Source: JBLNDJ01 sp050261515 (GTDB lineage: Bacteria > Acidobacteriota > Terriglobia > Bryobacterales > Bryobacteraceae). From it: 64,000 bases of DNA. The stretch is taken from NCBI GenBank assembly GCA_050261515.1, contig JBLNDJ010000048.1, positions 186,001 through 250,000 of the forward strand, written 5' to 3'. Numbering within the stretch: the stretch's first letter is position 1; each line of letters starts with the position of its first letter. The position numbers and the translations under genes are program-made. Positions 24,552 to 32,547 of this stretch are shown one piece after another. The notes beneath the pieces were generated by a model. It had not been told where the DNA came from, searched no databases, and saw only the letters and a program-made list of their open reading frames with translations.

Positions 24552-25772
24552 TCAGGCGCGCGTGAAACCCAGCGCCCCGAACGTCACGACGCTTTGCTCA
24601 TCGATGTTCCACTGCTCGTAGCGGAGCAAATCCGCACGGGCTTCGGGGACGGCCTTCAGGAACGTGTAGAGCGGCGTGGTGCCGCACCATTTGAGCGCGT
24701 CGTTGCGGCCCGGCGCCGCGGCCCAGAAACCGGCGGCGTCTCCGGATTCGAGCAGGCCGATCCGTTCGCGGTCGCGCTGCTCGACCTCCTGCATCCTTCC
24801 TGAACCGGCTTGCGCGGCGAATGCATCGCCATAGCGCCTTCCCATGTGCGCCATGTCGATTCCAAGAACCCAGAAGAGCTTCCCGCCCTCGCGTTCGGCC
24901 AGCGTGCGCAGCGCCGCGAGGAAGCTGGCGACGTCCGCGTTGTCTTCGGGCGCTCCTCCGCTGGCCGCGAACGGCCCGCACAGGATCGGCAGGATGCGAA
25001 TTCCCGGCCCGTAAATGTGCTGAAGGAAGACCACCTGGAACTCGATCGAGTGCTCGACCGCGTGCGAGTAGTCCTCCATCCTGACCGCGGGGCCGGCGGC
25101 GGCAAGCTCGTCAACCAGCGCGGTCTCGGTCGCTGCCACGCCGTACGGCGTCACGAAGGATTTGCGCGTGAGGCCGTAGCGGTCCGGCTCGCCGTAGTGC
25201 GACGTGCCCAGGATGACGAAGACGCGGTCCTTATAGTCCCCGGCGAGCGAGCCGTAGGCGGAGGCGTAGCAGGCGAAGCCGCCGGCCGGGCTCACATGCG
25301 GCGCCGCGATGCCCAGCAGATCCGTCCGCCGCTCGCCGGAATGCCCCGCCCCGTTTATGTAGCCTGCGAGCGTAGCGCGCAGCTCATCCGCATCGCCCGG
25401 ATAGGCGGTCCCCGCGTGGGCCGGGGCGCGCCACTCGGCCTGCGCGAACTGCTCGTGCCGGCGGTCGCGCAGGCGCCGGTAGTTCTCGTCCTCGCAGAAG
25501 CCGGCTTCGGCGAGCGTGTCGCGCAGGTGCCGCTCGAGTTCGCCCACACTGATCTCGCCGGTCAACCGCACCAGGGCCGCGCGCAGGTCGAGCTCGGTCT
25601 GCTCCCCGTCGAAAAACTGTAGGCATTCCACCAGCGCCGGCGGGACGATGAGAGTCGTTTCGGAGTAGTGGAACGGATCGCGAATCAGGAGCCCCGGGCG
25701 GTCGGGCACCGGGGACGGCATGAAGTCCAGATCCATCCGGAGGCGGGGCAGCGTCGAGGACATCTTTCCCAT
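24552..25772 (-). CDS. MEMO-family protein (AmmeMemoRadiSam system protein B type) with N-terminal extension
   Basis: Protein of about 406 residues. The C-terminal 280 residues are the MEMO1 dioxygenase-like fold: AHAGTAYPGDADELRA, IAAPHVSPAGGFACYASAY, VFVILGTSHYGEPDRYGLT, and HSIEFQVVFLQHIYGPGIRILPILCG, with the histidines that form the metal site. About 110 residues precede it, with LIRDPFHYSETTLIVPPALVECLQFFDGEQTELDL, resembling the extra N-terminal domain of many bacterial members. The usual partners (AMMECR1 domain and a radical SAM enzyme) are absent nearby. The start codon could be 25772 or 25763. It is divergent from the SDR gene with 19 bp between the starts. Confidence 0.82.
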   Translation of the reverse strand: MGKMSSTLPRLRMDLDFMPSPVPDRPGLLIRDPFHYSETTLIVPPALVECLQFFDGEQTELDLRAALVRLTGEISVGELERHLRDTLAEAGFCEDENYRRLRDRRHEQFAQAEWRAPAHAGTAYPGDADELRATLAGYINGAGHSGERRTDLLGIAAPHVSPAGGFACYASAYGSLAGDYKDRVFVILGTSHYGEPDRYGLTRKSFVTPYGVAATETALVDELAAAGPAVRMEDYSHAVEHSIEFQVVFLQHIYGPGIRILPILCGPFAASGGAPEDNADVASFLAALRTLAEREGGKLFWVLGIDMAHMGRRYGDAFAAQAGSGRMQEVEQRDRERIGLLESGDAAGFWAAAPGRNDALKWCGTTPLYTFLKAVPEARADLLRYEQWNIDEQSVVTFGALGFTRA

Positions 25773-25791
25773 TATGGCGTAAGCTGCAAAC

Positions 25792-26433
25792 ATGACCGTC
25801 CTGATCACAGGCTCGAGCGGGGGTCTGGGAACCGCCGTCACGCGCGCATTCAGAGAATCCGGCGCCACAGTCGCCGCCATTTCCGCCAACGAGATCGCCG
25901 CCGATCTGACGTCTCCCTCCGAAGCCGCCCGCGCGGTCGCCGAGGCGAAGGCGCGCTTCGGCCCGATCGACGCGCTGGTGCACCTGGTGGGCGCCTTCGA
26001 CGGCGGCAAGCCCGTCGCTGAAACCGATGACCGCGTCTGGACCCGCATGTTCGACCTCAACGTGAACGCCGCGTTCTACACCATGCGCGCCGTGCTGCCC
26101 GCGATGCTCGAAGCCCGGCACGGCCGCATCGTCGCGATAGGCTCGCGCACCGCGGTCGAGCCCGCCGCGACCCTCGCCGCCTACGGGGCGTCGAAGGCCG
26201 CGCTGGTTGCGCTCGTCCGCACGATCGCCCTCGAAGTGCGCCACTCGGGCATCACGGCGAACGTGGTGCTGCCGAGCGTGATCGACACGCCGGCCAACCG
26301 CGCCGCCGCTCCCACCGCCGACCCGTCGAAGTGGGTGAAGCCCGAATCGATCGCCGCGCTGCTCGTCTGGCTTGTCTCCGACGCCGCCCGCGACGTGAAC
26401 GGCGCGGTCATCCCGATCTACGGGCGGGCTTAG
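25792..26433 (+). CDS. Short-chain dehydrogenase/reductase
   Basis: NAD(P)-dependent oxidoreductase of 213 residues, a compact classical SDR. It has the cofactor loop LITGSSGGLGTAV at the N-terminus, a catalytic Ser region GSRTAVEPAATLAAYGASKAAL with the YxxxK pair, and a C-terminal DVNGAVIPIYGRA in place of the usual GxxxxVDGG. The usual NNAG motif is changed to HLVGAF. There is no ribosome binding site; TAAGCT at 25780-25785 ends 6 nt before the ATG, suggesting a leaderless transcript. The next gene, 9 nt downstream, encodes pterin carbinolamine dehydratase, so a pterin-related reductase role is conceivable, but nothing in the sequence fixes the substrate. Confidence 0.86.
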   Translation: MTVLITGSSGGLGTAVTRAFRESGATVAAISANEIAADLTSPSEAARAVAEAKARFGPIDALVHLVGAFDGGKPVAETDDRVWTRMFDLNVNAAFYTMRAVLPAMLEARHGRIVAIGSRTAVEPAATLAAYGASKAALVALVRTIALEVRHSGITANVVLPSVIDTPANRAAAPTADPSKWVKPESIAALLVWLVSDAARDVNGAVIPIYGRA

Positions 26434-26442
26434 GATGAAGAC

Positions 26443-26715
26443 ATGGACATGGAAGCCGCGTTGCGCAATTTGCCCGGCTGGACGGTCGTGGCAGGCAAAC
26501 TTCATCGCGAATACAGATTCGCCGATTTCGCCGGGGCGTTCAGTTTCATGACTGCCGGAGCCCTGCGCGCCGAGGCAATGAACCATCACCCGGAGTGGTC
26601 GAACGTATACAATCGGGTGACGGTGGATCTGGTGACGCATTCGGCAAACGGAATTACCGCCAAGGACCTGGATCTGGCCACAAAATTCGAGGAAATCGCC
26701 CGCAAACTACAATGA
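26443..26715 (+). CDS. 4a-hydroxytetrahydrobiopterin dehydratase
   Basis: Pterin-4a-carbinolamine dehydratase of 90 residues, the normal length. It dehydrates the carbinolamine formed by aromatic amino acid hydroxylases; some bacterial homologues also help molybdopterin or folate metabolism. Signatures are LPGWTVVAGKLHREYRFADFAGAFSFM, the catalytic NHHPEWSNVYNRV with its His-His pair, and LVTHSANGITAKDLDLA. No phenylalanine hydroxylase is nearby. TAGGAT at 26432-26437 ends 5 nt before the ATG. The stop overlaps the start of the hydrolase-NamZ fusion (ATGA, 26712-26715). Confidence 0.93.
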   Translation: MDMEAALRNLPGWTVVAGKLHREYRFADFAGAFSFMTAGALRAEAMNHHPEWSNVYNRVTVDLVTHSANGITAKDLDLATKFEEIARKLQ

Positions 26716-29075
26716 AGATCTCCCGCCGTTCCTGGATGGCCGGAATGGCCGCCGCTCCGGCCGCCCTCGCGCGCCCGCAGGCTGCCGCCTCAGATCCGGC
26801 CGTTGGTTTTTCAGGTTCCGCCGCGCTCGACGCGATTGTCGAGCAGGCCGTGCGCGAGGACCAGGTCCCCGGCGCGGTTCTCGTCGTGGGCCGCCCCGGC
26901 GAGATCCTGCACCGCAAAGCCTACGGTCTGCGCGCGATCGAGCCCCGGCGCGAGGCGATGACGATCGATACCATCTTCGACGCCGCTTCGCTCACCAAGG
27001 TGGTCGCGACGACCTCGTGCGTCCTGAAGCTCTTCGAAGCCGGCAAGCTCCGGCTCAACGACCGCGTGACGCAGTACCTGCCGGAGTTCCAGGGCGGCCG
27101 CAGCGACATCACGGTGCGAAACCTGCTCACGCATTTCTCGGGCCTGCGTCCGGACGTCGATCTCGAGCCCGCCTGGACGGGCTACGATACCGGCATCAAG
27201 CTGGCGCTCGCCGAGAAATCGAACACGCCGCCCGGGGCCGAGTTCGTTTACAGCGACATCAATTTTCTCCTGCTCGGCGAAATCGTCCGTCGCCTGGCCG
27301 GCGCGACGCTCGCCGAGTTCGCGCGCGCGCAGATCTTCGAGCCGCTCGGGATGCGCGAGAGCATGTTCCAGCCTCCGGCGCACCTGCGGGCGCGCATCGC
27401 GCCGACCGAGAACGTCAAGGGCCAGATCCTGCGCGGCGTCGTGCACGACCCGACGGCGCGCAACATGGATGGCATCGCCGGCCACGCCGGGCTGTTCACT
27501 ACCGCGGCCGATCTCGTGCGGTTCTCCGAGATGCTGCTCGCCAGGGGCGAGCGCAACGGCGTGCGCGTGCTGAGCGCGCTGAGCGTCATGAAAGCGACGA
27601 CGCCGCAATCGCCGCCCAATCAGCCCATTCTGCGCGGGCTCGGCTGGGACATCGAGTCGCCGTTTTCGGGCAACCGCGGCGAGTTGTTCGCCGTGGGCTC
27701 CTACGGCCACACCGGCTTCACGGGTACGTCGCTGTGGATCGACCCGGTGTCGTCCACCTACGTGATTCTGCTGTCGAACGCCGTGCATCCGCACCTGCGA
27801 CCGGCCATCACATCGCTGCGCGGGCGCGTGGCCACCGCGGTGGCTGCGGCCCGCGGCATCACGTCGCCCGGCATCAACATCACCGGCTATAACGAGACGT
27901 TCTGGGGCGCGGGGTTGCATCGCACGGTGAATCGCAACGGCGCCGCGCTCACGGGAATCGACGTCCTCGCCGCCGAGGGGTTCGCTGCGCTCACCGGCAA
28001 GCGCGTCGGCCTCATCACCAACCACACCGGCACCGACCGCGAGGGCCGCCGCACGATCGACCGCCTCATCGAGGGCGGCGTCAAGGTGGCCGCGTTGTTC
28101 TCGCCCGAGCACGGAATCACGGGCCGCGAGGACCACGAGAACATCGGCGACACGAAGGACCCCTCGACCAACGTTCCCGTCTGGAGCCTGTACACGGCGA
28201 AGAGCCGCCGCCCCACCCCCGAGATGCTGGCCGGAATCGACGCGCTGGTCTTCGACATACAGGACGTCGGAGCGCGCTTCTATACCTACACGACCACCAT
28301 GGCCTATTCGATGGAAGCGGCCGCTGCGGCGAAGATCCCCTTCTTCTTGCTCGACCGGCCGAATCCGATCACCGGAACGCACGTCGAAGGGCCGGTGCTC
28401 GATTCCGATTTATTGTCGTTTGTCACCTATTTCCCGCTGCCGCTGCGGCACGGGATGACGCTCGGCGAGCTGGCCCGGCTGTTTAACGCGGAAAAACGCC
28501 TGGGCGTAGACCTGCGCGTCGTCGCGATGGCGAACTGGCAGCGCGGGGACTGGTTCGATTCGACCGGCCTGGTGTGGATCGACCCTTCGCCGAACATGCG
28601 CAGCCTGAACGCCGCCCTTCTCTACCCCGGCCTGGCGATGCTCGAAGCTTCGCGGGAGTATTCGGTGGGGCGCGGCACCGATGCGCCTTTCGAGCAGATC
28701 GGCGCCGAGTGGATGCGCGGCGCGCAGCTCTCGGCATACCTCAACACGCGCTTCATTCCCGGCGTGCGAATTTATCCGACCCGGTTCCAGCCCACGGCGT
28801 CCAACTACGCGGGCCGGCTCATCGAAGGAGTGCGGTTCGTAATCACCGACCGCGAGGCGTTCAACAGCAGCCGCCTGGGGCTCGAAGTTGCCGCCGCGAT
28901 CCGGCAGCTCTTTCCCGGCCGCGTGCCGCTCGAACCCTGCCGCTGGCTGATCGGAAGCCGCCGCGCGATCACGCAACTGGAGGCGGGCGAGGATCCCGAA
29001 ATCATCCAGGCCTCCGCTGAAGAGGACCTTCGGGCTTTCCTCAGGCTGCGCGAGGGGTATCTGCTGTATCGATAG
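26712..29075 (+). CDS. Fusion: beta-lactamase-fold serine hydrolase + NamZ-type exo-N-acetylmuramidase (DUF1343)
   Basis: Exported two-domain protein of 787 residues. The N-terminus has a twin-arginine-like signal (SRRSWMAGMAAAPAALA). Residues about 35-400 form a class C beta-lactamase/AmiE-like serine hydrolase with SxxK in AASLTKVVAT, YxN in YSDINFLLLGEI and a C-terminal SYGHTGFTGTSLWID. Residues about 420-785 form a DUF1343/NamZ (GH171) domain: RVGLITNHTGTDREG, ALFSPEHGITGREDHENIGDTKD, VFDIQDVGARFYTYTTTM, DRPNPITG, WIDPSPNMRSLNAALLYPG and SVGRGTDAPFEQIGAEW. In Bacillus subtilis the equivalent enzymes are neighbouring separate proteins that strip lactyl-peptides and remove terminal MurNAc; joined here, they would recycle or degrade peptidoglycan in one polypeptide. 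A strong terminator follows. Confidence 0.9.
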   Translation: MKISRRSWMAGMAAAPAALARPQAAASDPAVGFSGSAALDAIVEQAVREDQVPGAVLVVGRPGEILHRKAYGLRAIEPRREAMTIDTIFDAASLTKVVATTSCVLKLFEAGKLRLNDRVTQYLPEFQGGRSDITVRNLLTHFSGLRPDVDLEPAWTGYDTGIKLALAEKSNTPPGAEFVYSDINFLLLGEIVRRLAGATLAEFARAQIFEPLGMRESMFQPPAHLRARIAPTENVKGQILRGVVHDPTARNMDGIAGHAGLFTTAADLVRFSEMLLARGERNGVRVLSALSVMKATTPQSPPNQPILRGLGWDIESPFSGNRGELFAVGSYGHTGFTGTSLWIDPVSSTYVILLSNAVHPHLRPAITSLRGRVATAVAAARGITSPGINITGYNETFWGAGLHRTVNRNGAALTGIDVLAAEGFAALTGKRVGLITNHTGTDREGRRTIDRLIEGGVKVAALFSPEHGITGREDHENIGDTKDPSTNVPVWSLYTAKSRRPTPEMLAGIDALVFDIQDVGARFYTYTTTMAYSMEAAAAAKIPFFLLDRPNPITGTHVEGPVLDSDLLSFVTYFPLPLRHGMTLGELARLFNAEKRLGVDLRVVAMANWQRGDWFDSTGLVWIDPSPNMRSLNAALLYPGLAMLEASREYSVGRGTDAPFEQIGAEWMRGAQLSAYLNTRFIPGVRIYPTRFQPTASNYAGRLIEGVRFVITDREAFNSSRLGLEVAAAIRQLFPGRVPLEPCRWLIGSRRAITQLEAGEDPEIIQASAEEDLRAFLRLREGYLLYR

Positions 29076-29082
29076 CCCGGCC

Positions 29083-29121
29083 CCGGCCCCGCCGGCGTGC
29101 GGGGCCGGACCTCGCCTTTTT
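29083..29121 (+). terminator. Rho-independent terminator after the NamZ fusion
   Basis: A perfect 10-bp GC stem (29083-29092 with 29099-29108) with a 6-nt loop is followed after 8 nt by TTTTT (29117-29121). It begins 7 nt after the stop of the fusion gene and directly precedes the end of the convergent AT-hook-like gene. Confidence 0.65.
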
Positions 29122-29122
29122 A

Positions 29123-29326
29123 TCAGGCCATCGCCGGTTTCGCTAGACCCGCCTGTTTGTTCTTGCTCCCCGGGGGACGACCGCGCTTTTTGGCGATCGC
29201 CAGCCAAGCCGGAGGACGGCCGCGGCGCCGTCCGCGCCCGCGCGCGAGCCGTTCCAGGCTGATGATTGCTTCTTCGATCTGTTCCCGTTCCTGCCTCAAT
29301 TCAGCGATGATTTTCGTGACGTCCAT
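29123..29326 (-). CDS. Small basic protein with coiled coil and two AT-hook-like motifs
   Basis: Uncharacterised protein of 67 residues. The N-terminal half (MDVTKIIAELRQEREQIEEA and on to about residue 28) is a predicted amphipathic coiled coil. The C-terminal half is very basic and holds GRRRGRPPAW and KKRGRPPGSKNK, two copies of the R-G-R-P core of AT-hooks that bind the minor groove of AT-rich DNA. Such a layout suits a small dimeric DNA-binding or nucleoid-associated protein. It lies convergent with the NamZ fusion and is transcribed from its own promoter at about 29417-29445, with matching palindromes on both sides. Its expression is therefore likely tightly regulated. Function is inferred only from composition. 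Confidence 0.72.
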   Translation of the reverse strand: MDVTKIIAELRQEREQIEEAIISLERLARGRGRRRGRPPAWLAIAKKRGRPPGSKNKQAGLAKPAMA

Positions 29327-29366
29327 GTTCTGTGCTCCCGATCCGTCTGGCCTCCGCTTGCTCCCG

Positions 29367-29471
29367 GTTCTGAAAACGGAACAACGAATGACTTGACAGC
29401 ACTCAACCCAAGTGCAGTTTTAACTCATTTTTGGCGGAGTTTCAAGAACTTTGTTCTGAATTCAGAACAAA
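29367..29471 (-). promoter_or_regulatory. Promoter of the AT-hook-like gene flanked by two matching operators
   Basis: On the minus strand, -35 TTGAAA (29445-29440) and -10 TAAAAC (29422-29417) are separated by exactly 17 bp. A perfect 22-bp palindrome with half-site TTTGTTCTGAA lies just upstream (29450-29471). A second, imperfect copy of the same 16-bp core (GTTCTGAA-N2-C-N-GAAC) lies downstream in the leader (29367-29382). Operators on both sides of a promoter suggest looping repression or activation from the upstream site. The remaining bases of 29327-29540 show no gene. Confidence 0.65.
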
Positions 29472-29540
29472 AAATCCTCGCCACTCCCTACGGGGAGGGA
29501 AACAGGCCTAATCGAGGGGTTTCGGCGCTCAACGGCCAGA

Positions 29541-30920
29541 TTACCACGAAAATCGCCTTTTCCAGTGAAAATAAAAGGGCAATCCCACGAAAATGATGCC
29601 CAGTCCGAGCAGCGATTCGCGCGGCGACTGCCTCAGCGTGAATAGAACGACAGCCGTAGCCCCCAATACAAAAAGTACTGGTACCCACGGGTACCCCACC
29701 GTTCGGTAAGGACGGGGCATGTCCGGACGCTTGCGCCGGAGCACGACCACAGACGCCGCTGCCATCGCATAAAGAACCCAACTCGCGAAAATCACGTAGG
29801 TATAGAGCTCTTCGTAGCGCCCGCTGAGCACCAGCAGTGCGGCCCATATGTTCAGGGCGAGAATCGAGACGCCGGGGGTGCGATAAACCGGGTGCAAACG
29901 CGCCACGGAGCGAAAGAAAAGGCCGTCGCTTGCCATTGCATATGGCACCCGGGCGCCGGAAAGTATCGATCCGTTGAGCGCGGCGAAGATAGAAACCATG
30001 GCCGCGATCGAGACGATGCTCGCTCCGGGAGCGCCGAAGATCTTCCTCATCATCTCGGCGGCGACGCGCGGCGTTCCGGCGGCTTCAGCGGGCGAAAGCA
30101 CGTAAAAATAGGCCAGATTCGCCAGCAGATAGAGCCCGAGGACGGTCGCCGTTCCAAAAATGAGCGCTTTCGGAAGGCTGCGCTGCGGGTTTCGGATTTC
30201 AGCCGACACCATGACCACGTTATTCCAGCCGTCGTAGGCCCAGAGCGCGCCCACCAGGGCCGCAAAGAAACCCGCGACGCCGCCCACCGCCGGAATCGAC
30301 GAAGTGAAATGCGCTGCGCTCCCCTGCCCCGTTCCGAGGCCGATCACGATAATTGCCGCTATAAGCGCGACTTTGACCGCCGTAGCCCCCACCTGCACGC
30401 CGCCGCCGAATTTCACGCCCGCATAGTTGACCAGGGCCAGAATCAGGATGACGGACATGGCCAGAAGCTGCCCGTAGCGGATTTCGAGCGGTCCGCCGTG
30501 CGGCCCGATCGGGAGAGGGACGCTATACAGCACGCCTTCGAGCTCGGGGCGGAAATTCGCCAGGTAATAGAAAAAAGCGGTGGCAAGCGTGGCAATGGAG
30601 CCGCTTTTTGCGACCCACATCTGGGTCCAGCCATAGACGAATCCCCAAAACGGCCCGTAGGCTTCGCGGAGATAGACGTATTCGCCTCCGGCCTCGGGCA
30701 TGGCGGCGGCCAGCTCGGCGTACGTCAGGCCGCCGAACAGCGTCAGGAGCCCGCCGAAAACCCAGACCGCGAAAAGCATGCCGGGCGAGCCGACTTCGCG
30801 GATCATTGTCGAGGGGACCAGGAAAATGCCGCTTCCGATGACCGTTCCGACGACGATGGCGACGGCGCTCCAGAGGCCGAGGTCGCGGCGGAGGGCGGGT
30901 TGCGCTTTAGCGTCCGGCAC
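29541..30920 (-). CDS. Amino acid permease, APC family
   Basis: Inner-membrane transporter of 459 residues with about 12 hydrophobic helices. The N-terminal VVGTVIGSGIFLVPSTMI is the unwound first helix that binds substrate in APC transporters. Other family segments are GGEYVYLREAYGPFWGFVYGWTQ, FVGALWAYDGWNNVVMVSAEIRNPQRSLPKAL and GARVPYAMASDGLFF. The GTG at 30920 is preferred over a start at 30938 because AGGAG (minus strand, 30932-30928) lies 7 nt before it; the gene then overlaps the SSS symporter by 14 bases. Substrate is probably one or more amino acids, which one cannot be said. Pairing with a sodium symporter suggests an uptake operon for peptide-derived or amino-acid nutrients. Confidence 0.88.
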   Translation of the reverse strand: MPDAKAQPALRRDLGLWSAVAIVVGTVIGSGIFLVPSTMIREVGSPGMLFAVWVFGGLLTLFGGLTYAELAAAMPEAGGEYVYLREAYGPFWGFVYGWTQMWVAKSGSIATLATAFFYYLANFRPELEGVLYSVPLPIGPHGGPLEIRYGQLLAMSVILILALVNYAGVKFGGGVQVGATAVKVALIAAIIVIGLGTGQGSAAHFTSSIPAVGGVAGFFAALVGALWAYDGWNNVVMVSAEIRNPQRSLPKALIFGTATVLGLYLLANLAYFYVLSPAEAAGTPRVAAEMMRKIFGAPGASIVSIAAMVSIFAALNGSILSGARVPYAMASDGLFFRSVARLHPVYRTPGVSILALNIWAALLVLSGRYEELYTYVIFASWVLYAMAAASVVVLRRKRPDMPRPYRTVGYPWVPVLFVLGATAVVLFTLRQSPRESLLGLGIIFVGLPFYFHWKRRFSW

Positions 30921-32358
30921 GGGCGGGCTCCTTCTCAAAAGCCGCGGCGGCGAGCGCGACGAAGATTGTCATGAGCGTTCCTATGGCGACGTACCAGGTG
31001 AAGGCGATGTTCGTGGCGAACTTCACGTAAATGACCGAGGCGACGCCTGCCACCATACCGATGATGGCGGCGTTCTCCGGGATGCGCCTGGGAAGCAGAC
31101 CGAGCAGAAATACGCCGAGCAGGCCGCCGTAGGCGATGGAGGCGATGGTGAGGCCCGCTTCGAGCACCGGGCCCCAATGGCGCGCCACGGTCCCGATGGC
31201 GAGCAGGACGGCGCCCCAGGCGATGGTGGCGGCGCGGGCGAGCTTCAGGTCGCGCGGGCCCGCCTCGCCGCCGCGCATGGGCCGGTAGAAGTCGATGATC
31301 GTCGTCGAAGCCAGCGAGTTCAGGGCGGCGCTGAGATTCGACATCGCGGCCGCGAGAATCGCCGCGGCGATCAGGCCCGCGATGCCTGTGGGCAGGTAAT
31401 TCCAGACGAACCCGGGATAGAGCCGGTCGGGCGGGTTCGGCGGCGTCATCCCGCGGTCCCGGTACAGGACGAACAGCATGGTGCCGATCAGGAGAAACAG
31501 CGCGAACTGCACGAAAATCACCGCCCAGCTTGCAAATAGCGCGGCGCGGCTTTCGCGTTCGCTGCGCGCGGCGAGCAGGCGCTGCACCATCAACTGTTCG
31601 GTGCCGTGGCTGGCCGTGGTGAGAAAGCATCCGCCGATCACGCCGGCCCAAAATGAATAGGGGCGGGAGAAGAACGCGGGCGTCCATTCAAAGCCGAAAT
31701 CGAAAATGCGCAGCTTGCCAAGCGGAGCGGCGACGGCGGCAATATGGGACCAACCGCCGGGGATTTGGTGAAGAATCACAAAGAAACTCACCACCGCTCC
31801 GCAGACATAGAGCAACATCTGAATGACGTCGGTCCAAATTACCGCGGTCATTCCGCCTTCAAACGTATAAAAGAGCGTGAGGCACACGATCAGGACGATG
31901 GATGCGATTTCGCCCGTGCCGAGCACGATCGAGATAACGATCGAAATGGCAAACACGCGCACGCCCTCGGCCAGCGCGCGCACGGCGAGAAACGTGGCCG
32001 CGGTGAGCCGGCGGATTCGCGGCCCGAAGCGCACCTGCATCAGCTCGTAGGCCGTGTACATTTCCCCCCGGAAATAGTGGGGCAGGAACAGGGTGGAGAT
32101 GACGAGCCGGGCGAGCAGGTAGCCGAGCACGACCTGCAGGAACGCGAGGTTTCCGCCGAAGGCGAGCGTCGGCGTTCCGATGATAGTGAGCGTGCTGGTT
32201 TCGGCCGAAACGATCGAGAGCGCGATGGCCCACCAGGGTGCGCTGCGCCCGCCGAGGAAGTAATCCTTGAGGCCTTTCTGCGTATGGCGGAATTGCGCGC
32301 CAAACCAGGTGATGCCGCCGAGGTAGGCGACGATAATGGCGAGGTCCAGGTAGCGCAC
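30907..32358 (-). CDS. Sodium:solute symporter (SSS family)
   Basis: Inner-membrane sodium-coupled transporter of 483 residues with 13 or so membrane segments. The start LDLAIIVAYLGGITWFGAQFRHTQKGLKDYFLGGRSAPWWAIALSI is typical of SSS proteins, as are SAETSTLTIIGTPTLAFGGN and the SxxLNSLAST sodium-site region (NLSAALNSLASTTIIDFYRP). Acidobacterial homologues are usually annotated as symporters for sialic acid, amino acids or sugars; the substrate is open. It leads a two-gene operon with the APC permease. Confidence 0.88.
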   Translation of the reverse strand: MRYLDLAIIVAYLGGITWFGAQFRHTQKGLKDYFLGGRSAPWWAIALSIVSAETSTLTIIGTPTLAFGGNLAFLQVVLGYLLARLVISTLFLPHYFRGEMYTAYELMQVRFGPRIRRLTAATFLAVRALAEGVRVFAISIVISIVLGTGEIASIVLIVCLTLFYTFEGGMTAVIWTDVIQMLLYVCGAVVSFFVILHQIPGGWSHIAAVAAPLGKLRIFDFGFEWTPAFFSRPYSFWAGVIGGCFLTTASHGTEQLMVQRLLAARSERESRAALFASWAVIFVQFALFLLIGTMLFVLYRDRGMTPPNPPDRLYPGFVWNYLPTGIAGLIAAAILAAAMSNLSAALNSLASTTIIDFYRPMRGGEAGPRDLKLARAATIAWGAVLLAIGTVARHWGPVLEAGLTIASIAYGGLLGVFLLGLLPRRIPENAAIIGMVAGVASVIYVKFATNIAFTWYVAIGTLMTIFVALAAAAFEKEPARAGR

Positions 32359-32414
32359 GGCAGATAGATAGGCATCATCGCACGGTCCGGTGGGCGGGCG
32401 CTCGCCTTTTGTTG

Positions 32415-32444
32415 TTGCACGCCGGAGTTTGATTCGGCTATACT
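32415..32444 (+). promoter_or_regulatory. Promoter of the TPR-protein gene
   Basis: TTGCAC (32415-32420) and TATACT (32439-32444) are 18 bp apart, a good sigma-70-type promoter. The inverted repeat CGGAGT/ACTCCG (32423-32428, 32442-32447) overlaps the spacer and -10 and could be an operator. The leader of about 97 nt carries AGGAGG 5 nt before the GTG start. The rest of 32359-32547 holds nothing I can identify. Confidence 0.5.
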
Positions 32445-32547
32445 CCGCTTTGCAAGTTCCGCTGCGCCATGGAGTTGGCTTGTGTGTATGTGGACTTGCC
32501 TGGCCGCTCCAGCAGGAGAGACGATAAGGGCATCACAGGAGGCGTGA

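Noticed and set aside
29367..29471. GTTC/GAAC palindromes as LexA (SOS) boxes
   Set aside because: Known LexA sites are GTTC-N7-GTTC or GAAC-N4-GTTC types. Here the geometry is GTTC-N8-GAAC, so I do not call SOS control.
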